From assembly GCA_027627685.1 (NCBI GenBank), contig CP091241.1, forward strand, positions 953,149-1,017,148: DNA of 64,000 nucleotides. Direction: 5' to 3'. Both the position numbers and the translations under genes were made by a program. The notes under the pieces are model-generated. The model was not told the DNA's origin. It saw only the letters and a list, made by a program, of their open reading frames with translations, and ran no database searches. This document shows positions 1-9,422 of the stretch, piece by piece; positions within the stretch are counted from its first letter, which is position 1, and each line of letters begins with the position of its first letter. Source of the stretch: Hyphomonadaceae bacterium ML37 (GTDB lineage: Bacteria; Pseudomonadota; Alphaproteobacteria; Caulobacterales; Maricaulaceae).

Positions 1-501
1 ATTGTCCGCCTGATCAGGGATATCGCCGAGCAGACCAATCTCCTGGCCCTCAACGCCACCATCGAGGCCGCGCGCGCCGGCGATGCGGGGCGGGGCTTCG
101 CGGTGGTGGCCAGCGAGGTCAAATCCCTCGCCGAGCAGACCGGACGGGCCACCGCCTCCATCTCCGACCAGATCGGCGGCATCCAGACCGCCACCGGCAA
201 GGCGGTGGACGCCATGGCCAATATCGGCGCGGTGATCGACGAGATGAACGCCATCTCCGGCGCCATCGCCGCCGCCATGGAAGAACAGCGCGCCGCGGCC
301 AGCGAAATCACCCGCGCCGCCCAGGAAGCCGCCGCCGGCGCGCGGGGCGTGTCGCAATCGATCTCGCGCGTGGACGCCGCGGCCAGCGAAACCGGCCAGT
401 GCGCCGCCCAGGTGAGCGCCGCCTCGCAAGCGCTGAACCAGGAATCGGGCGCGCTCAAGGGCGCGGTGTCGGAGTTTCTGGCCGGGGTGCGCTCGGCCTG
501 A
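1..501 (+). CDS. Methyl-accepting chemotaxis protein, C-terminal part (5' end outside window)
   Basis: The reading frame is open from base 1 and stops at 499-501, so about 166 C-terminal residues are present. The first codons read [20 protein letters not shown], the hairpin tip of the cytoplasmic signalling domain that binds CheA and CheW. The rest is the alanine-rich coiled coil returning from the tip ([11 protein letters not shown], then [12 protein letters not shown]). No CheR/CheB tethering pentapeptide is visible at the C-terminus, which ends FLAGVRSA. The sensor part lies outside the window, so neither ligand nor membrane topology can be judged. Confidence 0.93.
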   Translation: MVRLIRDIAEQTNLLALNATIEAARAGDAGRGFAVVASEVKSLAEQTGRATASISDQIGGIQTATGKAVDAMANIGAVIDEMNAISGAIAAAMEEQRAAASEITRAAQEAAAGARGVSQSISRVDAAASETGQCAAQVSAASQALNQESGALKGAVSEFLAGVRSA

Positions 502-737
502 TCCGCTGACACGCGCCGGGCCGGTGAAGGGGGCGGTGCAGCGGACCGCTCATCGGGCGCGTACTCCGCGCCTGTTGCGCGCCGCGCCACCTGTCAGCGG
601 GCGCCTGCGGACCCTCGGGCATTGCCTGCGGACGTGACTTGCAGACACCCCCTCCATTCGGGCGCGCCGCACGCTTGCACGCCAAGGCGCGCACAGGTAT
701 ACGCCTGCCTCCGGCCCACCGGGCCCGCATGACCCCT

Positions 738-814
738 GGCGGGGTAGCTCAGCTGGTTAGAGCGCAGGACTCATAATCCTGAGGTCGAGGGTTCGAGTCC
801 CTCCCCCGCTACCA
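738..814 (+). tRNA. tRNA with anticodon CAT (probably elongator tRNA-Met)
   Basis: A complete 77-nt cloverleaf is visible. The acceptor arms are GGCGGGG and CCCCGCT, with a G-U pair at position 1-72. The D stem is GCTC/GAGC, the anticodon stem CAGGA/TCCTG has loop CTCATAA (anticodon CAT), and the T arm is GAGGG-TTCGAGT-CCCTC. The discriminator is A and CCA is encoded. It is not an initiator, because position 1-72 is paired (G-U) and the three G-C anticodon-stem pairs are missing. CAT also occurs in tRNA-Ile2 (lysidine-modified), which cannot be excluded by eye. Confidence 0.93.
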
Positions 815-1335
815 ATAATTCCAATTTAAAGTCAGTGATTTGATGGCTTCTATCCGGGTCGCCGCGTGGCTCTGAGACTCCGAGCGTGCTCATCGCAGGT
901 GAGCGCGGAAGCTGGCGGGTGGCGTTGGAGCGGTAGGCGAAAGCGCGGATAGTTTGGATTCAGTATGGGGCGGCCCACAGGCAATGGCCTTTTGATCGAA
1001 AGCGCAGGTGATACGTCTGGCCAAAATGGTGATCTGGCCGCGTCGAGTTTCAAGCCCTTTCCGCGCGCGCGTATAATCCTATTGAAATAGGTCCCTATGA
1101 CCGGCCCGCTCCTGTCGCTCGCCAGCGATTCCCGGCGGTGCGGTCTGGCCTACAATATCCCCTTCCGAGAGATCAGGCCGCAAAGGATCAGCCACAAATC
1201 GATTGAACTTCTTGATGCCGGTCACAGCTTACGAGAGGAATACGCATTTTGGCTGCGGGCTTTTCTGTTTTAGCTTTACTGCGAGACAGCCAAAGGTCAT
1301 TTTGTCCACATGAATGCGAAAAGTGGGGGTGTCCT
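815..1335. other. 521-bp non-coding stretch, AT-richer than surroundings
   Basis: No convincing gene is seen. A 67-codon frame on the minus strand (850-1053) has no ribosome binding site or recognisable sequence. The stretch holds a short perfect inverted repeat (ATAGG/CCTAT around 1087-1098), and its composition drifts toward A+T, continuing into the following gene. It presumably contains the promoter of the repeat protein. Confidence 0.5.
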
Positions 1336-4300
1336 ATGCGGGTTTTCCAACGGCGTCACTGGACAGCACTTTTCAAAATCCTTTCCAGTGCTTTCGTGAG
1401 CACGGTTCTTGTTGGGGCCGCAGCGGCGCAACCCGTTGCGGTGGATGATTTTATTAATTCAGACGTTGCAAATATAGAGCCAATTGACGGAGGCTTCTTG
1501 GTGAGCCGGATTTACAATGAATTTTCATTTCCTGTGGTTGCCGTGCTTTTGGATGCTGGATTTGTTATCGTTTGGCAGGATTACAGTGAGGCTCCTCCAG
1601 ATGAGTGGGGCTTGGCGATCCGCGCCCAGCGATATGGTGCTGACGGAACACCCGACGGCACCAAATTTCTTGTTAACACAACAACAGAGCGTGATCAGCG
1701 CCGCCCCAGTGTTGCGGCGCTCTCGGGCGGGGGCTTTGTCATCGCCTGGGAAGATGACAGCCGAACTGATGGCGATACGTCGGGATTGGCGATCCGCGCC
1801 CAGCGATATGGTGCTGACGGAACACCCGACGGTACCGAGTTTCTTGTTAACACAAGGACTGTGCGTGATCAGCGCCGCCCTAGTGTTGCGGCGCTCTCGG
1901 GCGGGGGCTTTGTCATCGCCTGGGAAGATGACAGCCGAACTGATGGCGATACGTCGGGATTGGCGATCCGCGCCCAGCGATATGGTGCTGACGGAACACC
2001 CGACGGTAGCGAGTTTCTTGTTAACACAACAACGGAGCGTGGTCAGCGCCGCCCCAGTGTTGCGGCGCTATCTGAGGGTGGTTTCATCATTGCTTGGGAG
2101 GATGACAGCCAGAGCGGTGACGATGCTTTTGGTTTGGCCACCCGCGCCCAGCGTTACGGTGCTGATGGCGCGGCCACAGGTGCAGAGTTTCTTGTTAACA
2201 CAACAACGGAGCGTGATCAGCGCCGCCCCAGTGTTGCGGCACTCTCGGGCGGGGGCTTTGTCATCGCCTGGGAAGATGATAGCCGAATTGTTGGCGATAC
2301 GTCGGAATTGGCGATCCGCGCCCAGCAATATGGTGCAGATGGCGCGGCCACAGGTGCAGAGTTTCTTGTTAACACAACACCGCAGGGGTCACTCCCGAGC
2401 GTCTCAGCGCTTGCTGGTCGTGGATTTGTTGTCTCTTGGCAAGCCCCTTCTTGGGCGCTTCGCGCTCAACGTTATGACAATGATGGGGCTGCTGCAGGTG
2501 GTGAGCTCCTTGCAACGATATCGCCCCAAGACCCTCGAGGGCGCGCACACCCGAGCGTAGCAGGACTGCTTGGCGGTGGATTTGTGATCTCCTGGGATGA
2601 CTTCTCCGACGGGTTTGGAAGCAGTTCAGGAACGAGCGCGCGCTTATTCGTACCGCCTGACCTATTCGCAAATCTTGCGTATAATTTTGAAGTGCTTGCC
2701 AATGATTTCTCCCCCTCCGGCGATCCATTGATCCTTACGCATATAAATGGCCAGGTTGCCACCGTGGGCGGCGCAGTTCTGCTTCCCTCCGGCGCTTCCG
2801 TAACGCTGCTGGAAAACGGCCACCTGTCCTACGATCCCCGGAGCGCGCCCTTCGCCATCGCCCTGCCCGCGGGTGTGACAGGCGAGGACAGTTTCACCTA
2901 CACGATCAGCGATGGCTCCGGGTCTGACAGTGCGACGGTTACGGTGGTGCTAACCGGTGTCAACGAGCCGCCGGTGGTCGAATCTGTGTCGCTTGGTTTC
3001 TTCGAGAAGGACGCGGCCCGCGACGTTACAGCGGAGCTGTTGTCAGCAGCGAGCGATCCCGACGCCGGTGAGACCGGGCAACTGGTGGTCAGCGCCATTG
3101 ATACGTCCGGCACGCTGGGTCAGGCGGCTCTGTCCGGAGGCGCCGTGACCTACCAGCCTGGCCCGGCCTTCCTGAGCCTGGCCCAAGGCCAGACGGCGCA
3201 GGACAGCTTCACCTTCACGGTCCGCGACCCCCATGACGCCACCGCCACTGCTACCGCGACGGTCACCATCACCGGTGAGAATGATCCGCCGGTGGCGGAG
3301 AGTGTGAGCTTCACGGTCGGGGAGCGTGACGGGCCTCTGGATATCACCGGGCTGATCCTTGCCGGGGCGAGTGATCCCGACGCCAATGACGTCATCGCCA
3401 TCACCGCCATTGATGATACCCAGACCCTCGGCCTTGTGACGCTCGCAAATGGGGTGGTCACCTACGAACCCGGCCCGGCCTTCTTCACGCTTGCAGCCGG
3501 GGAGACCGGGACCGACAGTTTGAGTTTCACCGTGTCTGATCTGCTCGGCGCGACGGATACAGCCGTCGCGACCGTCAGTGTGACAGGGTTCGCAGGCTGG
3601 CCGCTCACCGTATCGGTTTCGGGCCTGGGCGGCGGGACCGTCAGCAGCTTTCCCGCTGGCGTGAACTGTTCGGGCTCGGGGGGCGCGTGTACGGCCCTGT
3701 TCAAGGATATCGATGTCGAACTGTTTGCATCGCCTCTGTCCGGCGCCCGCTTTGACGGATGGGGCGGACAGTGTCCTACTGCGGACGGCGCAAGCTGCAT
3801 CCTGTCCATGAATGGCGCGCGCGCGGCGACGGCCCGCTTCATCCTCGACAATCCCCCCGAGGGCCGCATCGTGGCGGCGACGCTTCCCGGCGCGCGGTCG
3901 GGCTATGTGGGCGGGCCTGACATTACGGTGTTTGCCAGCGTGATCAGCCGTCAGGCGACGCCGGCGCAGAGCTGTGCGATCACGGCGCCTGATGGGGCTC
4001 CCGTGGCGCTGACCTACCGGCGGGTCAATGCGTCCAACGAAGCTATAGGCGAGGCGGACCCGCTGTTCGACATTCCCAATGGCGGGCTGGCGAGCTTTGT
4101 GCTGGGCCTGACGCCGCAGGCGGCGACGGGTGAGGGCGGGTATGTCTTCTTCCCCTTGGTGACGTGCGAGAATGCGCTGCTCGATCCCATCGAGGGCGTG
4201 AACTCGGTGCTTCTGTCCATCGGCGATGCGCCGTCTCCGGATGTCTTGTCCATTGCGGCGACGCCCTCGGGCGACGGCGTGATCCGGATCGCCACGGTGG

Positions 4301-5304
4301 GCGGGATCAATTTCATGAGCGCGGCGGCGGTCAATATCGGCGCCGGGGATGGCTCGGGCGCGCCGGGCGAGGCGACCATCACCGTGTTCACCGACACCGG
4401 ATCGGCCAGCCTGCCGCTGACCATCCAGGTGTGCGAGACGGGCCCGGCGGGGGGATGCCTGGCGCCGCGCTCCGACGATGTCACGACGGTGTTCGAGCAG
4501 AATGAAGCGAAGTTCTTCGCTGTGTTCGTGCGCGTCGCCAATGATGCGGGCGTCGCGTTCTCGCCCGCCAATGCGCGGGTGTTCCTGCGGTTCCGCGATG
4601 CCGACGGGGTGATCCGCAGCGCCACCAGCGCCGCCGTAACCGCTCCGGCGCCAGAGGCGGGATCGGGCGAGGCGCTGACGGCGTCATCCGGGCTGCCTGA
4701 CGGGCGCTGGAGCGTTCTGGTGCGCACTGACCAGGCCGACTGGCCGCGTCTGGTGCGGGGCGATCTGTTCGTGCTGGCCGATGGCGCGGCGATCCTGGCC
4801 ACCCGGGACGGGGCACGCCTCATACGACTGTCGCCGTCGCGCGCTCAGGACGCAGGCGAGACGCGCTTTACCGGCGTGATGGCGGGATCAGGCCTGGCGC
4901 TGGAGGGCGGCTGGAGCGAGCCGGGGGCGATCCATATGTCCTACACCGACGGGGCGCTGACAGGTTCGGCCTGGGGCGTGCGCGATGCGCGCGGCGCCGG
5001 GCGGCCCGGTGCGGAGCGGTTCGAGGCGCTGGCTGGCGTCCATGAGCACCGCGAGCTGGGCCATATCGACATCCTGCTCAACGGCGCGGTGCGGGGCGTT
5101 CTGTCCGGATGTGAGGTGCGCGGCGCGCCAGATCGTGCGAACCCGGCAGCGCCGGGCCTGGTCAGCGCCAGCCTGACCCTGTCCGGGTGCGCCGCCGCAG
5201 GCGCCTACCGCGCCGTGCTGGACATGCCCGCCAATGAAAACGAAGCCCCGGCCCTGGTGATCGCCGGAGAACGCGGACACTGGCGGGTAGAGTTGGGGCG
5301 GTGA
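1336..5304 (+). CDS. Large secreted repeat protein: propeller-like repeats, cadherin-like domains, InlB-type B repeat
   Basis: The product is about 1322 aa. I start at ATG 1336 because it follows GGGGGTG and begins a signal peptide (residues 1-31, basic N-terminus, hydrophobic core, AAAA-Q). A TTG at 1249 would add 29 residues that look nothing like a leader. Residues about 60-440 are 58-residue repeats of the type GGGFVIAWEDDS...IRAQRYGADG...EFLVNT, known from RTX and surface proteins and probably beta-propeller blades. Residues about 445-755 hold three cadherin/VCBS-like domains (DSFTYTISDGSGSDSATVTV). Residues about 756-837 resemble the divergent InlB B-repeat (Cys-containing, FDGWGGQC). 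The last 480 residues are unassigned. No sorting signal, autotransporter barrel or RTX nonapeptides are seen. The role is probably surface or extracellular, perhaps adhesion; the substrate is unknown. Confidence 0.85.
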   Translation: MRVFQRRHWTALFKILSSAFVSTVLVGAAAAQPVAVDDFINSDVANIEPIDGGFLVSRIYNEFSFPVVAVLLDAGFVIVWQDYSEAPPDEWGLAIRAQRYGADGTPDGTKFLVNTTTERDQRRPSVAALSGGGFVIAWEDDSRTDGDTSGLAIRAQRYGADGTPDGTEFLVNTRTVRDQRRPSVAALSGGGFVIAWEDDSRTDGDTSGLAIRAQRYGADGTPDGSEFLVNTTTERGQRRPSVAALSEGGFIIAWEDDSQSGDDAFGLATRAQRYGADGAATGAEFLVNTTTERDQRRPSVAALSGGGFVIAWEDDSRIVGDTSELAIRAQQYGADGAATGAEFLVNTTPQGSLPSVSALAGRGFVVSWQAPSWALRAQRYDNDGAAAGGELLATISPQDPRGRAHPSVAGLLGGGFVISWDDFSDGFGSSSGTSARLFVPPDLFANLAYNFEVLANDFSPSGDPLILTHINGQVATVGGAVLLPSGASVTLLENGHLSYDPRSAPFAIALPAGVTGEDSFTYTISDGSGSDSATVTVVLTGVNEPPVVESVSLGFFEKDAARDVTAELLSAASDPDAGETGQLVVSAIDTSGTLGQAALSGGAVTYQPGPAFLSLAQGQTAQDSFTFTVRDPHDATATATATVTITGENDPPVAESVSFTVGERDGPLDITGLILAGASDPDANDVIAITAIDDTQTLGLVTLANGVVTYEPGPAFFTLAAGETGTDSLSFTVSDLLGATDTAVATVSVTGFAGWPLTVSVSGLGGGTVSSFPAGVNCSGSGGACTALFKDIDVELFASPLSGARFDGWGGQCPTADGASCILSMNGARAATARFILDNPPEGRIVAATLPGARSGYVGGPDITVFASVISRQATPAQSCAITAPDGAPVALTYRRVNASNEAIGEADPLFDIPNGGLASFVLGLTPQAATGEGGYVFFPLVTCENALLDPIEGVNSVLLSIGDAPSPDVLSIAATPSGDGVIRIATVGGINFMSAAAVNIGAGDGSGAPGEATITVFTDTGSASLPLTIQVCETGPAGGCLAPRSDDVTTVFEQNEAKFFAVFVRVANDAGVAFSPANARVFLRFRDADGVIRSATSAAVTAPAPEAGSGEALTASSGLPDGRWSVLVRTDQADWPRLVRGDLFVLADGAAILATRDGARLIRLSPSRAQDAGETRFTGVMAGSGLALEGGWSEPGAIHMSYTDGALTGSAWGVRDARGAGRPGAERFEALAGVHEHRELGHIDILLNGAVRGVLSGCEVRGAPDRANPAAPGLVSASLTLSGCAAAGAYRAVLDMPANENEAPALVIAGERGHWRVELGR
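1609..2380 (+). repeat. Tandem repeat, 174-bp period, about 4.4 copies
   Basis: The 15-base anchor TTTCTTGTTAACACA starts at 1666, 1840, 2014, 2188 and 2362, an exact 174-bp (58-codon) period. Copies 1-2 and 2-3 are nearly identical at DNA level, and later copies differ mainly in the last third. The period is a multiple of 3, so copy number can change without breaking the frame. More diverged versions of the same protein repeat flank the array. Confidence 0.95.
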
Positions 5305-5462
5305 CGGCGAGGGGCCGGTCACTTTGAAAGGGTGAAGGAGTCAATCGCCTCTGCTCCCGTCTCTAGCGGTCAGGCGCAGCTTCCCGGTTATGTCGGCGCA
5401 CGCGACACGCGGCGCAAACACAGTCACAATCACCGCCGGTTCGCGACACAAGGGGGCGTGGG

Positions 5463-5861
5463 ATGGGATTGTCAAAGCTGTGCTATGGGGCGGCGGGCGG
5501 TCTGAGCCTTCTGGGCGCTGCGGCGCATGAGCTCGTCGGGGCGCCGCTGGTGCTGGGGCCGCTGGCCGGGTCCGGGCTTCCGCCGGAGGTGATCTGGCTG
5601 CATCATTTTTCCTGGCATGTAGGCACGATTGCGGTGCTGGCCATGGCGGCGATGTTCGCAGCGGCGATCTGGCATCCGGCCGGCGCCGTGCTGGCCGGCA
5701 TCGCTTCGGCGATGAGCGCCGGCTTCGCAGCTTTGGGCATCAGCCTGGCGATGTTTGGCGACAGCGTTCTGTGGACCACGCCGGCGCCTTATCCCTGGAC
5801 GCTGGTGGCGCTGGTGGGCGGTGCGGGCGTCCTTCTGGGAAAGCGCCGCCGCCGGATCTGA
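5463..5861 (+). CDS. Small four-helix membrane protein, unknown function
   Basis: The product is 132 aa with about four hydrophobic segments (residues roughly 5-25, 45-65, 70-100, 108-126) and a basic C-terminus (GKRRRRI) that probably faces the cytoplasm. The ATG follows AGGGGG with 7-base spacing. The helices contain small residues and conserved-looking His (LHHFSWHVG near residue 47). I do not recognise a named family. It converges with the MarR-family gene to its right. Confidence 0.8.
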   Translation: MGLSKLCYGAAGGLSLLGAAAHELVGAPLVLGPLAGSGLPPEVIWLHHFSWHVGTIAVLAMAAMFAAAIWHPAGAVLAGIASAMSAGFAALGISLAMFGDSVLWTTPAPYPWTLVALVGGAGVLLGKRRRRI

Positions 5862-5908
5862 CGGTGTGCAGCGGCGCCGGCATTGCGTTGGCGCCTGGCC
5901 CTCCCCCC

Positions 5909-6400
5909 TTACCCATCTCCCTCCGCCGCATGCGTCATGTCTTGCGACCGTTCCAGGATCGGGGCGGCGTCGACGTCCTGGCAGTCCATCATTTCGGCGA
6001 CGCGCTGGAGCGCGGCGATGATCATGTGCTGCTCCCATTGGGGGGCGCGGCGGAAGGATCGCAGAAAGCCGGACTGCAAAAGCTCGGGCGCCTGATCCAC
6101 GGCGGCGCGGCCTGTCTGGGTCAGCTCGGCCAGGACGGCGCGGCGGTCGGTGGGGCAGCGCCGGCGCGTGACCAGACCTGCGCGCTCCACGCGGTCCAGA
6201 ATGGCGGTGAGGGTGGGCGGGCTCAGCGAGACGGCGCTGGACAGGGCTTTGAGCGTCATCGTCCCGCCGCGCGCCAGCGCCTGCAGGATGACCAGTTGGG
6301 GCGCAGTCAGCCCGGTCTCGCGCTCCAGCTGGCGCGAGCGAATGTCCACCGCCCGGATAATGCGCCTCAGGGCGACGAGGATCTCGTCATGCTCGCTCAT
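5909..6400 (-). CDS. MarR family transcriptional regulator
   Basis: The product is 163 aa, typical for MarR. An N-terminal dimerisation helix is followed by a winged helix-turn-helix (LKALSSAVSLSPPTLTAILD, residues about 50-70) and the wing with the family signature CPTDRRAVLAELT (residues about 80-95). MarR proteins usually bind short palindromes near their own promoters and respond to small aromatic or phenolic ligands; no ligand can be inferred here. It is divergent from the TonB receptor at 6707, and a dyad lies 40 bases upstream of its start. The C-terminal 20 residues are acidic and unlike the family core. Confidence 0.92.
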   Translation of the reverse strand: MSEHDEILVALRRIIRAVDIRSRQLERETGLTAPQLVILQALARGGTMTLKALSSAVSLSPPTLTAILDRVERAGLVTRRRCPTDRRAVLAELTQTGRAAVDQAPELLQSGFLRSFRRAPQWEQHMIIAALQRVAEMMDCQDVDAAPILERSQDMTHAAEGDG

Positions 6401-6706
6401 GACATCGCCTTAGCGCGGCCTGTGCGCCGGGGAAACTGAAATTGCACCTAATGATTCGTGGTGAAATTAATTGGCGGGGGTGGTTGGCGGTCGGGCCCAG
6501 CGCAACCTTGCTCCGGATCGTTGCAAAATTGCCACATTTGGCGCTAATGCCCTTTGTCTATAGGCAAGATTTTGAGGCAAGAATGGGATAATGCGCCCGT
6601 CCGACAGCCGCTTCTACGCCAATATCGGCGTGTCCGGTGGTCAAGCGCGGCGCGATCCATATAACAAGCCCCCGAAGTATCTTGCAGCAAAAAGGGGGCA
6701 TGCAGC
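6401..6706. promoter_or_regulatory. Divergent promoter region marR / TonB receptor
   Basis: This is 306 bases with no gene. It must carry both promoters. It contains a 29-bp dyad at 6440-6468 close to the marR start, an AT-rich stretch after it, and AAAGGGGG about 9 bases before the receptor ATG as its ribosome binding site. No Fur box or riboswitch was recognised. Confidence 0.6.
6440..6468. promoter_or_regulatory. Candidate MarR operator (inverted repeat)
   Basis: The arms AATTGCACC (6440-6448) and GGTGAAATT (6460-6468) are complementary in 8 of 9 positions, separated by 11 bases. The dyad lies about 40 bases upstream of the marR start and between the two divergent genes, which is where a MarR autoregulatory site would be. 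Binding is inferred from position only. Confidence 0.4.
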
Positions 6707-9322
6707 ATGCAGACTCTTAAATCACGCGCCTTGTCGACCACGATCCTCACCGCCGCGGCGATGACGCTTACCGCCGCGGCCAACGCGCAGGTCGATGTGG
6801 TCACCGTGACGGCCACCAAGATGGAATCGGACGCGCAGACCATCCCGGTCGCCGTCAGCGCCCTGAGCGCCGGCGACCTGGATGAACTGCGCGTGGACAA
6901 TTTCACCGATTATCTGATCCAGCTGCCCGGCATCACCGCGGGCGGGTCCGGTCCGGGCCAGAACACGCTCTATATCCGCGGCCTGGCCTCCACCACGCCG
7001 AACCTGACGGTGGCGGGCGTGGCGGGCCTGTCGCCCAACGTGGCCTTCTATCTCGATGAACAGCCGCTGGCCCAGCCGGGGCGCAACCTGGATGTCTATG
7101 CGGTCGACCTGGAGCGCATCGAAGTGCTGCCCGGACCGCAGGGCACGCTGTTCGGCGCCAGTTCGCAGGCCGGCACGGTGCGCCTGATCACCAACAAGCC
7201 GGTGCTGGGTGAGTTCCAGGCCTATTCCAATTTCGGCGTGTCCTTCACCCAGGACGGCGCGATGAGCAACAAGGTGGAGGGCGTGGTCAACCTGCCCTTC
7301 GGCGATAATTTCGCCGTGCGCATCGTCGCCTATGCCGACAATCAGGGCGGCTATATCGACAATGTGGCGGGAACCCGCAATGCATCGGAATCGGCGCGCT
7401 TCCGGCCCGCCGGAACCGTGCGCGCCAATGGCGTGCCGGTCTCGGCCCAGCGCGCGGGCTTCCAGTCCACCGCCGATCTGTCGGGCGTGACCTTCCTGGA
7501 CGCGGACAATTCGGCCATTGCACGCGACAATTTCAACACGGCCACCTATGCCGGCTTCCGCCTGTCGGGACGCTATGAGTTCAATGCCGACTGGCGCCTG
7601 ACGGCGGGCTACGCCCAGCAGCGCATCGAGTCTGACGGCGTGTTCTTCGTGGACCCGGAGCTGGATGACCTGCAGATCGAGCGTTTTGAGGAAGACCGCA
7701 TCCAGGACGAGTTCCGCAATGTGAACTGGACGCTGGAAGGCCGGATGGGCGCGCTGGACGTGGTCTATACCGGCGCCTTCACCGACCGCACGACCGACCA
7801 GCGGGTGGACTATTCCGACTATCTGTTCGTGGGCCAGTACCTGCCCTACTACATCTGCGACGGCTCGGTGAGCTATCCCGGCGCGGCCGATCCCTCGGGG
7901 GTGTGCCAGGCGCCGAACCTGGCGGTGAACTCGGCCTCCCAGACCGATGTCTGGACCCATGAGGCGCGCGCCACCACCCCGCAGGACCGGCGCATCCGCG
8001 CCACCTTCGGCGCGTTCTACAGCGATCTGACGCTGGCCGAGCGCAATGATTTTGAATACCCCGGCTCCATCGCTGCCGCGCCGTTCGGCGGGTTTGCGCC
8101 GAACTTTCCGTTCCCGGGCGCCTACCAGTCCGATCCGGGGCCGTTCCCGGCGGGCGTGATCTTCCGCAATGATGTGCGGCGCACCGATGCGCAGCGCGGC
8201 GTGTTCGGCGAGGTGACGTTTGACCTGGTGCCTGACACCTTCGCCATCACCCTGGGCGCGCGCTGGTACGACATTGATGTGGATCTGGAAGGCACGGCCA
8301 ACTCGTCCTTCTGCAATGCCGGCGCGGGCAGTGATCAGAATGCCTTCGGCACGAACATCTCCGATCTCTACGACGGGTCGGGGCGGTTCACCTTCATCGG
8401 ATCGTGCGATCCGGCCCTGCGCCAGACCTTCACCGAAGCCGATTCCATCGCCGACATCATCGCCATGGGATACACCCCGGCCCAGGCCGAGCAGATCTTC
8501 AACTCGGTGCGCGCGCCCTCATCGGCCCAGACCGACGGCGTCATCACCAAGGTCACCGGCACCTGGACGCCCACCGATGCGCTCTTGTTCTACGCCACCT
8601 ATTCGGAAGGCTTCCGCCCCGGCCTCTTGAACCGTCCGGGCGGCGCGCAGGGGCCGGGCGACTACACCGTGCCGTTCGCGCTCGATACCGATGACGTGCG
8701 CAATTACGAGTTCGGCTGGAAGACCGAGCTGTTTGATCGCCAGCTGCGCTTCAATGGCAGCGCCTTCTATGTCCAGATCGACCGGCTGCAGACCACGATT
8801 TTCGATCCGAGCATCGTGAACCTGTTCTTCTCCGACAACGCGGCCGACGCCGAGATTCGCGGCGTGGAAGGCGACGTCACCTGGGCCCCGGCGGAGATTG
8901 AAGGGCTGACGATTGCGGGTGCGTTCTCAGTGCTCGACACAGAGATCACCCGCGTGATCACGCCCACCGACGATGTTACGGCCGGGGCGGAGCTGGCCTT
9001 CGCGCCGAGCTTCCAGGGCAATCTGCGCGCCCGCTATGAGTGGCCGATGGACAATGGCTGGATGGCCCATGTGCAGCCGCAGCTGGTCTACTCGGACGGC
9101 TCGCGCAGCGATGTCATCGACATCAATTCGGCGGATCTGAGCAGCTACACCCTCCTGTCCTTGTCGGCGGGCGTCACGGCCAGCCAGTGGAGCATGGAGC
9201 TGTTCGCTGACAACATCACCAATGAGCGTGCCCAGTTGAGCAACAACTTTGTGTTCGACCGGGAGCGTGTGTCGATTGCACGCCCGCGTACCATCGGCCT
9301 GCGTGTCGGGGTTCAGTATTGA
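6707..9322 (+). CDS. TonB-dependent outer-membrane receptor
   Basis: The product is 871 aa. It has a signal peptide (residues 1-27, cleavage near ANAQ), a TonB-box-like DVVTVTATK just after it, a plug domain to about residue 165 (PGITAGG, YIRGLAS, LPGPQGTLFGASSQAGTVRL), and a 22-strand barrel ending with the aromatic C-terminus GLRVGVQY. Such receptors take up siderophores, vitamins or glycans using TonB-ExbBD energy. Members of this subtype, followed by a TPR-sulfotransferase, are common in marine alphaproteobacteria, but their substrate is not established. The ATG has AAAGGGGG upstream. A terminator follows at 9370. Confidence 0.95.
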   Translation: MQTLKSRALSTTILTAAAMTLTAAANAQVDVVTVTATKMESDAQTIPVAVSALSAGDLDELRVDNFTDYLIQLPGITAGGSGPGQNTLYIRGLASTTPNLTVAGVAGLSPNVAFYLDEQPLAQPGRNLDVYAVDLERIEVLPGPQGTLFGASSQAGTVRLITNKPVLGEFQAYSNFGVSFTQDGAMSNKVEGVVNLPFGDNFAVRIVAYADNQGGYIDNVAGTRNASESARFRPAGTVRANGVPVSAQRAGFQSTADLSGVTFLDADNSAIARDNFNTATYAGFRLSGRYEFNADWRLTAGYAQQRIESDGVFFVDPELDDLQIERFEEDRIQDEFRNVNWTLEGRMGALDVVYTGAFTDRTTDQRVDYSDYLFVGQYLPYYICDGSVSYPGAADPSGVCQAPNLAVNSASQTDVWTHEARATTPQDRRIRATFGAFYSDLTLAERNDFEYPGSIAAAPFGGFAPNFPFPGAYQSDPGPFPAGVIFRNDVRRTDAQRGVFGEVTFDLVPDTFAITLGARWYDIDVDLEGTANSSFCNAGAGSDQNAFGTNISDLYDGSGRFTFIGSCDPALRQTFTEADSIADIIAMGYTPAQAEQIFNSVRAPSSAQTDGVITKVTGTWTPTDALLFYATYSEGFRPGLLNRPGGAQGPGDYTVPFALDTDDVRNYEFGWKTELFDRQLRFNGSAFYVQIDRLQTTIFDPSIVNLFFSDNAADAEIRGVEGDVTWAPAEIEGLTIAGAFSVLDTEITRVITPTDDVTAGAELAFAPSFQGNLRARYEWPMDNGWMAHVQPQLVYSDGSRSDVIDINSADLSSYTLLSLSAGVTASQWSMELFADNITNERAQLSNNFVFDRERVSIARPRTIGLRVGVQY

Positions 9323-9369
9323 GTCAAACACGGCGGCGGCGTTGTATTGCGCCGTCGCCTGCCAATAAT

Positions 9370-9405
9370 GGAGGCGCTCTGAAAGCCGGGGCGTCTCCAT
9401 TTTTC
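9370..9405 (+). terminator. Rho-independent terminator after the TonB receptor
   Basis: The stem GGAGGCGCTC (9370-9379) pairs with GGGCGTCTCC (9389-9398) over 10 bp including two G-U pairs, followed by ATTTTTC. A second GC-rich hairpin without a T tract lies at about 9331-9358. Together they should separate the receptor transcript from the sulfotransferase gene that begins 18 bases later. Confidence 0.75.
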
Positions 9406-9422
9406 TGTTGCAGAGGTGTTGC

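Noticed and set aside
850-1053. 67-codon minus-strand frame right of the first tRNA
   Set aside because: No ribosome binding site, no recognisable domain, and Pro/Arg-rich composition.
1249-1335. TTG start at 1249 for the large repeat protein
   Set aside because: GAGAGGAA stands before it, but the added 29 residues would precede and disrupt the signal peptide that begins at 1336.
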